Assembly: GCA_001797815.1 (NCBI GenBank)
Contig: MGQK01000124.1
Span: 1-7,460, forward strand
Direction of reading: 5' to 3'
Length of the DNA: 7,460 nt
Source: Deltaproteobacteria bacterium RBG_13_61_14
GTDB taxonomy: Bacteria > RBG-13-61-14
Below the pieces are notes generated by a model, which was not told where the DNA came from, searched no databases, and worked only from the letters and a program-made list of their open reading frames with translations. Made by a program: the position numbers and the translations under genes. This document shows, piece after piece, positions 1-6,114 of this stretch. Every line of letters starts with the position of its first letter. Positions within the stretch are counted from its first letter, which is position 1.

Positions 1-1311
1 GGGTGGGCGCGCAAGCTTTACGGCCCGGCCAGCGGTCTGGCTGCGGCTTTGCTCTCGGCTTTTGATCCGAATGTGATGGCCCATTCCCAACTGGTGACCG
101 GGGACCTCGGAGGGGCCTTGACTTTTGCGGCCGCGGTCTTCGCCCTTTGGACTTTTGGTCGGCGACCCTCCTGGCCGCGGGTGATCCTGGCGGGAGTGTC
201 CCTCGCTCTCGCTCTGCTCTCCAAGTTTACCGCGCTCCTGCTTTTGCCGCTCCTGCCGGCTCTCGCCATCGGTTACCGGCTGGGAGGCGGAACCCGCCTG
301 AGCTGGCGGAAAATGGGAGCGCGGATCGCGCTCATGTATTTGATCGCCTGGATCATCATTGGCTCGGTTTATCGGTGGCACGATTTCGGCGCTCCCTTGA
401 GCTCTTATTCCTTTCAAAGCCACTTCTTGCAAAAGGCCGCGGCGCACCTGCCGAAAAACCTGCCCGTGCTCTTGCCCTCGGATTGCGTGCGGGGACTGGA
501 TATCCTTCGTTTCCATAACGAAAAGTACTCCGGCGGTTATTTTCTCGGCAAAATCTCCAGCCAAAGTCATCCCCTTTATTACCTGGTGGCCTTGGCCGCG
601 AAAACCCCTTTGACCACCCTGGCTCTTTTGGCGCTGGGGTTAGGCTCGTTCTTGATTCCAGGGAAACGCTTGCGGCAGGACGAAATTTTTCTCTGGGGTC
701 CCCCCTTGCTCATCCTGGCTTTTATCACCTTTTACGGCCGCATTAACGTGGGTCTCCGCCATGTCCTCCCGGCTTTTCCCTTCCTGTTCATCATCGCCTC
801 TCGCCCCTGGGCCTTGTTTTTTCATCTGAAGCTAAAGACACGGGTCGCTCTCGCCCTCCTGATCGTCGGCACCATTACCTCCAATCTCCTCATTTTCCCC
901 CATTATCTGGCTTATTTTAATCTGGCCGCCGGCGGTCCCGGTCAAGGGTATCGGATTCTGGCGGATTCCAATCTCGATTGGGGCCAGGATCTCATTGGCC
1001 TCAAGCACTATATGGATCAGGAAGGGGTGGATCGGATCTGCTTGGACTATTTTGGGAAAGTGGACCCGAAGATTTACGGCATTGCCTATGACCTTCCTGA
1101 CCATCCGGAGCAATGCGCCGTGATTGCCGTCAGCGTGCAACAACTCTTGGGCTTTACCTATCGGAAAGCGGGGGGTCTGACAATCGCAGTGGCGGATGAA
1201 AGTCGGTATGCTTGGCTGAAAAAACAAACTCCGGTGACCGCCATTGGGCATTCCATCTGGATTTTCAGGCCGGGTGAAAAGATCGGTCGAGAGTCCCCAG
1301 GGAGTCACTAA
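1..1311 (+). CDS. GT39/PMT-like membrane glycosyltransferase, 5' truncated by window edge
   Basis: The reading frame is open from base 1 to the TAA at 1309-1311 (436 visible residues), so the true start lies left of the window; the first in-window TTG (base 49) is not a credible start. The family (dolichyl-phosphate-mannose-protein mannosyltransferase-like, GT-C fold) transfers sugars from polyprenyl-phosphate carriers to acceptors on the outer face of the inner membrane. Family-like stretches are FDPNVMAHSQLVTGD (residues 21-35), KFTALLLLPLLPAL, a lumenal segment around GLDILRFHNEKYSGGYFLGK, INVGLRHVLPAFPF, and the C-terminal ADSNLDWGQD (321-330) that is typical of bacterial 'phospholipid carrier-dependent glycosyltransferases'. 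About seven or eight hydrophobic segments are visible. The catalytic acidic residues expected in the first extracytoplasmic loop would lie upstream of the window. It is the only intact-looking gene on the plus strand. The acceptor and sugar cannot be told from sequence. Confidence 0.88.
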   Translation, partial: GWARKLYGPASGLAAALLSAFDPNVMAHSQLVTGDLGGALTFAAAVFALWTFGRRPSWPRVILAGVSLALALLSKFTALLLLPLLPALAIGYRLGGGTRLSWRKMGARIALMYLIAWIIIGSVYRWHDFGAPLSSYSFQSHFLQKAAAHLPKNLPVLLPSDCVRGLDILRFHNEKYSGGYFLGKISSQSHPLYYLVALAAKTPLTTLALLALGLGSFLIPGKRLRQDEIFLWGPPLLILAFITFYGRINVGLRHVLPAFPFLFIIASRPWALFFHLKLKTRVALALLIVGTITSNLLIFPHYLAYFNLAAGGPGQGYRILADSNLDWGQDLIGLKHYMDQEGVDRICLDYFGKVDPKIYGIAYDLPDHPEQCAVIAVSVQQLLGFTYRKAGGLTIAVADESRYAWLKKQTPVTAIGHSIWIFRPGEKIGRESPGSH

Positions 1312-1495
1312 CTGGAGGCGGAGGAAGATAAGAATCCCCTAGCGCCAGAAAAAGGGGGCACTGCTGAAGCCGGCTGGTCAAGCCCCCTGGGTGGGAGCCA
1401 GCGCCGCCTTCCGGCATCCATCAGCGCGAGTGCGCGGGGTAGCGGGTGAGCCGGGTGCGGGGCTGGAGGTCGTCGCCCCAGAGCCGGGTGCGGAG
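1312..1495. other. GC-rich spacer with no recognisable gene
   Basis: This stretch lies between the glycosyltransferase stop and the left copy of the permease/radical-SAM repeat. It is visibly GC-rich. A 13-base direct repeat, GAGCCGGGTGCGG, occurs at 1448-1460 and 1481-1493. Open frames on both strands are low-complexity (Arg/Pro/Ala-rich) and match no family I recognise. Potential stems such as GCTGG/CCAGC (about 1372-1400) are weak and lack a T-tract, so no terminator is called for the glycosyltransferase gene. Confidence 0.5.
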
Positions 1496-1562
1496 CGCGC
1501 CGGCTGAAGACGTTGTCCACCCCGAAGGGCTTGAACACGGAAGTAAGCAGGATATCGGTCAT
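1496..1562 (-). pseudogene. B12-binding radical SAM gene, N-terminal fragment (left copy)
   Basis: An ATG at 1560-1562 starts MTDILLTSVFKPFGVDNVFS plus RR, matching the right-hand copy (MPNILLTSVFKPFGVDNVFS at 6181 downward). The same N-terminal pattern is known from B12-binding-domain radical SAM proteins (…PFGVDNEYGRKEN…ELFHNQ…). After residue 22 the frame runs on for about 60 codons, but into Pro/Ala/Arg-rich sequence unlike the family, so the gene is broken here. No convincing Shine-Dalgarno precedes the ATG. Confidence 0.75.
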
Positions 1563-1637
1563 GGAAAAGGACTCGGGTTCGCCTGTTTTTTTATTTTACG
1601 GGCAGACCGGAATCTCGTCAAAATTCGCGCCGGGAGC

Positions 1638-1703
1638 TCAGTCCGCGATGTCCTTGCGCTGGAAAATGATCAAGGCCAGGGCGAAAAAGACCGTGCCGAC
1701 CGC
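1638..1703 (-). pseudogene. ABC-2 permease C-terminal fragment (about 20 codons)
   Basis: On the minus strand this encodes VGTVFFALALIIFQRKDIAD followed by TGA. It is nearly identical to the last residues of the intact permease at 6256-7053 (VGTVFFALALVIFQRKDIAG). The rest of the gene is missing: upstream of base 1703 the sequence no longer matches the permease and becomes the antisense of the transposase remnant. It cannot encode a working protein. Confidence 0.8.
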
Positions 1704-1710
1704 CATCGCC

Positions 1711-2144
1711 GCCGCTTTTTGGCCGAACTCTACCGGCGGGATCTCAAAACCACCCTGGGAAGGGAGGTGCGCCGCTGCCCGACTCCCAAGAGGATCGTCA
1801 AGGAACTCTGGATGCATGTCCTCGCTTAAAACCGCGTCCGCGCCCTCGCCCGCGAAGCCGCCCTTCTCCGCGGCCTCGCGTATGAACAACTCAGCTTGAA
1901 AGGCACCATCTCTCCCGTCCGTCCATGGGCGCCGCTCCTTGCCCCACCCGCCTTGGATGCAAAGGCGCGCTGGCAACTCTATCAAACCATGTTAGATTAT
2001 CTCGCCCGAGACCCCCTGCCGCTCCGACCGGATCGCCTGGAACCCCGCGCCCGAAAACGACGACCGAAAAACTACCAACGGCTTAATCAACCAAGAAAAA
2101 TCTTCCGGGAAATCCAACATCAAAACAAATACAGGAAGGCTTAA
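1711..2144 (+). pseudogene. IS4-family transposase, C-terminal remnant (nonsense mutation, catalytic Glu deleted)
   Basis: One plus-strand frame reads LAELYRRDLKTTLGREV, then CPTPKRIVKELWMHVLA, a TAA stop (1827-1829), and continues in the same frame as NRVRALAREAALLRGLAYEQ, LSLKGTISPVRPW and PDRLEPRARKRRPKNYQRLN to a TAA at 2142-2144. This is the C-terminal third of an IS4-type DDE transposase; typical members read …LYxRRWxxELxxRDLKTTLG…KTPxxxxxELWMHLLAYNLxR…LSFKG…EPRAxKRRPKxYxxLxxPR. Two lesions are visible. The Tyr codon expected after 'LLA' is a stop. About 8-9 residues between YRR and DLK are missing, a segment that in the family carries the Glu of the YREK catalytic signature. The N-terminal two thirds, including both catalytic Asp residues, are absent. 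The fragment abuts the permease repeat at about 1703-1717. It is inactive. Confidence 0.85.
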
Positions 2145-2279
2145 GTTAGTGCCCTTCGGGACAGTCCCATTATTCATTGCACACCGGCTATCGGCCGTGG
2201 TTTCGCTGAGAGTAACCCTTCGCACCATTCCCGTGCAGGCGAATATGATCGCATGGGGAGTGGTCCTCCGCCATCATGG
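2145..2279. other. Gap between transposase remnant and large secreted-protein gene; possible IS end
   Basis: This is non-coding sequence between two convergent stops. Just after the transposase stop lies GTTAGTGCCCTTCGGGACAG with an 11-base palindrome GGGACAGTCCC at 2158-2168, a plausible place for the IS right end, but no matching inverted left end was found. A small imperfect hairpin (CAC-GGC / GCC-G-GTG, about 2190-2210) has no T-tract on either strand, so no terminator is called. No gene is recognisable. Confidence 0.4.
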
Positions 2280-5200
2280 TCAAGGTTGGCACGGTTCACT
2301 GACGCACGGTGGAGGATTCAGGATGTCGCCGAAACCATGACAAAAATCATGCCCCTGATCCGCACAGGTCAAACCCTGCCAGCAAACGATGCCGTCATGG
2401 CAAAAGCCGTCCACATATCCATCCCCATCCGTGTCGCCATGATTCGGATTTTGGCCAGTGGAGATTTCTTGATAATCGTTCAACCCATCGAAATCGGTGT
2501 CGGGTTGAAGCGGGTTGGTGCTGGAAGTGTAGATTTCATAATAGTCAGACAGCCCATCACCATCGGTATCCGAATTATTGGGGTCGGTGTGATACCGATA
2601 TTCTTTCAGATTGGTTAAACCATCTGAATCCGCGTCCACCAGGGAATCACCGATGAGGAGATTAGGAGAAGAAATTCCTCTAAATGTACCGTTCGCATAT
2701 TCCCATCCGTCGGGGAGGCCATCGCCATCAGTATCTGGGTTGAGGGGGTCGCAACCCGTATTAATTTCTTCCCGGTCGCTCATGCCGTCGCGATCCGTAT
2801 CACGGTAGAAGGGGTTCGTGAGAAAAAAATACTCCTGATGATTGGTCAAGCCCTCACCATCAAAGTCATCTATCCAGCTTAATTGCAAGGGCTGATGTTG
2901 GCTGTCCCTCGGATTAACCCAGAGGTAGTAAATGGTTTGGTCGGGAGTAACCCCGATCTGGGGCTGAGTGGCAGATGGCCCTTTCAGGGAAATGTTGCGG
3001 AGGTGCGTCCAATGGGAAGGCTCTGGAATCGTCAAGTTCGGCGTGTTTACGGTATAGACGATAATAGACGAATTGGTGTAATCCTCCGAAAAAGTCGTGG
3101 CATAGATTTGAAAATACCCGCCCAATGGTTTGAATGCAAAAGCAACATGAAGCATACCATACGAATCGCCGGTGATCACGGCATCCGGAATGGAAAGTTC
3201 CGAATTATGGCGGTCGTAGGCATGCACATTGGGGAACTGGCCCGGATCGGTAAAGGTAATCTGTCCATTACTCAATTTACTTTTTGAGTAGTATAAATAA
3301 TCGTCCAAAACGAAAATAAGATGAACCGTCGAATCCTGGTCAATATACATATCAAGGGGAGAGTTTTCATGGATAGTGTGTCCTCTTCCAATAACTTCAA
3401 TGGTATTCCAGTCGAGGGTGTTATGGTCTGAAAGATAAGCATAGATAACTGCCGCTTTGGAAGAGTCTGCTCTGTTGTAAGCAATTTGGGGCTTATGGTC
3501 GGAAGTGGACAAAGCGATATTTTGCACTGAACTAGCATTATTGGAGACGGTTTTCCTGGGCCAATTGGAGGAACTAGAGCCCTCCGCATAATAGAGTTGC
3601 TGGTTGCTCTCCACCCATGCGATCCGAATGGTCGAACCGCCGGCCACACTGAGATCCAGGGTAGTAATTAATTTCGAATTCCCTCCCCTTTCCTTCAGGG
3701 AAGGAGCATGCCAGGACCCGTCAAACCATGTATAGACAAGATCAACCGCATTTGAAATCCATACCACATGCAGAGAGCCCTTTGCCCCTTTATCAATCCG
3801 GGGTCGAATTGAATTGACGGTGGTACTGGAAATAAGGGTTGGAGTGGTCCAGTCATCTTCGATATCATACCTTGAATAAAATATGACTGGCTTTTGAGTA
3901 GCGGGATAATATTCACTCCACACCGCATGCACAGTTTGCCCGTCAACCATCATGCTCGGCGCTTGGGCAACATAATTATCATTAGTTCCCCTCGGATTAG
4001 GCCACGCCATGGAAGTCGCCGGCTCAGATTCCAAGATCATATTTAAAACAGTAGTCGAATTAATGGTCTTGACCGAGTAGTAATAATTTTGGGACTGATC
4101 CGGGACATAATCATCAAAGGTAGTGGCATTCGCGGTTGCCCGACCGATCAAATAATATGGACCGGCCGGCTGAATGGCCCGGCCGATCAGGTAATGCGCG
4201 ATGCCGGGCACGAAATTCCAGGAGAGTTGATGATGGTCGCCTAATTTGGTCACCAGAATCTTAGTCGGTTGAGCCGGCACCTCGAGCTGCGGCCCGCCGT
4301 TTTTCATAGTCTCTTCATATCCCACGAGGGTCGCCGGGTCTCGGACACCCCAATCCTCAAAATTGGCCGCGACCCGCCCCGTGGTTAAATCCATAATCTG
4401 GCCGCTGACCGCGGCCCATTGCAGTCCACTCTTGCCATTCGTAAAAGGTTGTGCCTGGCCGGGCAAGTAACCGCTCAGGGGATACCGAAAATGAGTGACC
4501 AAGTCAAAGGCGAGACCGCGGGCCGAATCCAAGGCATTGATTCGCTTGTTCCATGAAAAGATCTCGTATCCCCGCCATCGGAAGCTATTCGTAAAGACGG
4601 TAAAAATTTTATTGGGTTCGTGCTTGGAATAGGGAAGGGCATATTCGATGCCCCTTTCGCTGGTGAAAGTCACGCGGGAGGAAAAGTCATCCGCCGGGCC
4701 TTCGTGCTGCATTTGCCTGAAGGAGAGCGCCCAATCCTGTCCGCCGGAATATAGGTCCGGATAAACGATGGAGTGGAAATAGCCTAAATAGTGATTGTAT
4801 CCGTCCCTGGGGCTTAAGGGGAAAGGATAATTAAAATGCCCATACAAATGGCCGAATGCCGCCAGGGGACAATGATCCGCGCTGCATTCAATAGTACCTC
4901 CATCAACAACATCGTGAGCCGGCCATTGAACTTCACCAGTCATAGTTCCTGCCGTGATTGGATACCTTTCTTTAAGCCATTTCTGGTTACGGCTCGCCTC
5001 GGGCATCCCCGTATCAAAGTTCCAGGAATAGCTATTCCAGGGATCCAAATTAGACAAGAATCCTGAAGTTCGAGATCCCTTAAAGACAAGATCAATATTA
5101 AATTGATCGTCATAGGTTGCGCAATCGGGAGGATTGTATCGCTTGATCCGAAAACCATATTGGAGGTTTTGGGGGTCGGTCCCGAAATCGGTTAAATCGC

Positions 5201-5987
5201 GGATTGCCAAATGAAAATCTGGTTTCTGATGTCGCTTGCTGCATGATTCACCGCGGAGAGGCACAAAATCTGAGTTAAAATCAAATGCAACTACGGTGTT
5301 CCCGTCATTGACCATTAAATTATAGACCGGAGAATACCAATCCGGAGGCAACAGACCAAAGCCTTGTTGTCCGCCATCCTTTTGGTGAAACTGGCCTTCC
5401 ACCCACATCCGGTCTTCTTGATCCCGGGCCTTGATCATCGCGATCCATATAACCAGGTCATAATTTTGAGATTGTCCCTCGAAATCCCAGGCTTCTATCC
5501 ACGGGAAGGGATTATTCGGATCGCGCTGGAGGTCATGCCGGCAGATCATTTCCGTATGCTGAAGGGGATTATTATAATTAAATCCGGTCAGTTCCGGCTG
5601 GATGAACAACGGTCCAAATTTACAGGGGTCTTTCCCGATGATGAGCTCGTGGGCATTGGTAAGTCCATCCCTCTCGGGATCAAAGTCCGCATCGGGAACC
5701 CAGGGAACCAAGCACCCATGCTCAACTTCATACTTATCGTCCATCTGATCCCCATCGGTATCCGCGTCGCAAGGGTTGGTGATGTTTTGATATTCCTCCC
5801 AGTTAGTCAGGCCATCGCCGTCATAATCCAGTTCTGCATCGGGGACGAGGTAATCCATACAACTGTGGGCCTGTTCCCATGAATCAGGCATGCCGTCGCC
5901 ATCACTATTACTGTTTTGGGCCCGGCAGCAGGGTAGAACGAGGATTATTAGGGCGGCTATTGCCCCGAGACTTGGACGCTTCCTCAG
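2280..5987 (-). CDS. Large secreted modular protein: TSP3 calcium repeats, FN3-like domain, probable beta-propeller
   Basis: About 1235 residues. I place the start at CTG (5985-5987): AAAGGAG (5994-6000) lies 6 bases upstream, no in-frame ATG/GTG/TTG exists between it and the ATG at 5889-5891, and only the CTG start includes a signal peptide (basic RKR, hydrophobic GAIAALIILVLP, likely cleavage after CRA, residue 23). Residues ~24-125 hold Asp-rich TSP3/EF-hand-like repeats (SDGDGMPDSWEQ, DYDGDGLTNWEEY, DTDGDQMDDKYE). Residues ~126-570 match nothing I know. Residues ~571-660 look FN3-like (QLSWNFVPG…AGPYYLIGRA…YYYSVKTINS). Residues ~665-1040 contain recurring 'HVVW/HAVW/IAWV/LYY' strands, as in BNR/sialidase-type beta-propellers. 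Residues ~1041-1194 carry about seven more TSP3 repeats (DTDGDGLPDGWEY, DTDGDGLSDYYEI). The last ~40 residues are Cys-rich. It is probably exported, Ca-stabilised and a binding or adhesive protein; function is inferred only. Base composition is clearly AT-richer than its neighbours. Confidence 0.85.
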   Translation of the reverse strand: MRKRPSLGAIAALIILVLPCCRAQNSNSDGDGMPDSWEQAHSCMDYLVPDAELDYDGDGLTNWEEYQNITNPCDADTDGDQMDDKYEVEHGCLVPWVPDADFDPERDGLTNAHELIIGKDPCKFGPLFIQPELTGFNYNNPLQHTEMICRHDLQRDPNNPFPWIEAWDFEGQSQNYDLVIWIAMIKARDQEDRMWVEGQFHQKDGGQQGFGLLPPDWYSPVYNLMVNDGNTVVAFDFNSDFVPLRGESCSKRHQKPDFHLAIRDLTDFGTDPQNLQYGFRIKRYNPPDCATYDDQFNIDLVFKGSRTSGFLSNLDPWNSYSWNFDTGMPEASRNQKWLKERYPITAGTMTGEVQWPAHDVVDGGTIECSADHCPLAAFGHLYGHFNYPFPLSPRDGYNHYLGYFHSIVYPDLYSGGQDWALSFRQMQHEGPADDFSSRVTFTSERGIEYALPYSKHEPNKIFTVFTNSFRWRGYEIFSWNKRINALDSARGLAFDLVTHFRYPLSGYLPGQAQPFTNGKSGLQWAAVSGQIMDLTTGRVAANFEDWGVRDPATLVGYEETMKNGGPQLEVPAQPTKILVTKLGDHHQLSWNFVPGIAHYLIGRAIQPAGPYYLIGRATANATTFDDYVPDQSQNYYYSVKTINSTTVLNMILESEPATSMAWPNPRGTNDNYVAQAPSMMVDGQTVHAVWSEYYPATQKPVIFYSRYDIEDDWTTPTLISSTTVNSIRPRIDKGAKGSLHVVWISNAVDLVYTWFDGSWHAPSLKERGGNSKLITTLDLSVAGGSTIRIAWVESNQQLYYAEGSSSSNWPRKTVSNNASSVQNIALSTSDHKPQIAYNRADSSKAAVIYAYLSDHNTLDWNTIEVIGRGHTIHENSPLDMYIDQDSTVHLIFVLDDYLYYSKSKLSNGQITFTDPGQFPNVHAYDRHNSELSIPDAVITGDSYGMLHVAFAFKPLGGYFQIYATTFSEDYTNSSIIVYTVNTPNLTIPEPSHWTHLRNISLKGPSATQPQIGVTPDQTIYYLWVNPRDSQHQPLQLSWIDDFDGEGLTNHQEYFFLTNPFYRDTDRDGMSDREEINTGCDPLNPDTDGDGLPDGWEYANGTFRGISSPNLLIGDSLVDADSDGLTNLKEYRYHTDPNNSDTDGDGLSDYYEIYTSSTNPLQPDTDFDGLNDYQEISTGQNPNHGDTDGDGYVDGFCHDGIVCWQGLTCADQGHDFCHGFGDILNPPPCVSEPCQP
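5892..5987 (-). other. Signal peptide and CTG start region of the large secreted protein
   Basis: Translated from the CTG at 5985-5987, this adds 32 residues ahead of the first in-frame ATG: (M)RKRPSLGAIAALIILVLP, CCRAQ, NSNSDGDG. It has the n-, h- and c-regions of a Sec signal peptide. The two Cys at 20-21 follow LVLP rather than a canonical lipobox, so signal peptidase I cleavage after CRA is favoured over lipoprotein processing. The first Asp-rich repeat begins before the internal ATG (SDGDGMPD), which also argues that the ATG is not the start. Confidence 0.75.
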
Positions 5988-5993
5988 AGTATT

Positions 5994-6000
5994 CTCCTTT
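5994..6000 (-). promoter_or_regulatory. Ribosome binding site AAAGGAG that decides a CTG start
   Basis: On the minus strand the sequence reads GAAAGGAG-AATACT-CTG. The spacing of six bases from GGAG to CTG is ideal, and no ATG, GTG or TTG in the right frame is near it. This is the best Shine-Dalgarno match seen near any start in the window. Confidence 0.75.
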
Positions 6001-6036
6001 CGTGCTGAAGGGAAGCCCTGATCCTTTTTTTTGCCT

Positions 6037-6066
6037 CTTGTAGCATAATCAATATAGAATTGTCAA
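6037..6066 (-). promoter_or_regulatory. Sigma-70-type promoter for the large secreted protein
   Basis: On the minus strand a perfect -35 box TTGACA (6061-6066) is followed by an 18-base spacer and TACAAG (6037-6042), which is preceded by TGC and so resembles an extended -10. The predicted transcription start is near 6030, about 43 bases before the CTG start. The stretch is AT-rich (TTTTTTTTGACAATTCTATA). It lies just past the point where the radical SAM gene breaks off, so the large gene seems to bring its own promoter. Confidence 0.6.
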
Positions 6067-6114
6067 AAAAAATCTGCTGGTTGAGCTGGTTATGGAACAG
6101 CTCGATCTTGGACT

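Larger units (their letters stand above)
1496..1703 (-). repeat. Left copy of ~208-bp direct repeat (permease end + radical SAM start)
   Basis: Aligned by eye, this segment matches 6115-6321 in the same orientation over its full length. There is about one single-base gap and roughly 27 differences, so identity is in the upper 80s percent. Read on the minus strand it holds the last ~20 codons of an ABC-2 permease (ending FFALALIIFQRKDIAD, stop at 1638-1640), the intergenic spacer, and the first 22 codons of a B12-binding radical SAM gene (from the ATG at 1560-1562). Homology stops abruptly at both ends: on the left into the GC-rich spacer, on the right into the transposase remnant. The spacer is conserved as well as the coding parts, which argues for duplication of a DNA block rather than two independent genes. 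Confidence 0.85.

Noticed and set aside
1446-1703. Plus-strand frame running through the left repeat into the transposase frame, as a longer protein
   Set aside because: This part is antisense to the permease/radical-SAM fragment; only the portion after about 1711 resembles transposase, so the open frame is accidental.
2395-2880. Regularly spaced similar DNA stretches (CCATC...CCATC...GTATC) suggestive of a CRISPR or tandem array
   Set aside because: They are codons of the C-terminal TSP3 repeats (DTDGDG and relatives). Spacing and sequence vary with the protein repeat and there are no identical repeat units.
3272-3649. Additional minus-strand open frame inside the large gene
   Set aside because: It overlaps the real frame completely, is rich in residues expected from a shifted frame, and has no start signal.
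4138-4195. 19-base near-repeat (16 of 19 identical) encoding YLIGRA twice
   Set aside because: Both fall at ordinary strand positions of an FN3-like domain (family pattern 'YxVxRA…GPYxxI'), so it needs no special explanation.
5364-5882. Plus-strand open frame (172 codons) opposite the large secreted-protein gene
   Set aside because: It is the antisense of the Asp-rich repeat region; its Ile/Gly/Val pattern arises from the complement of the DGDG codons.
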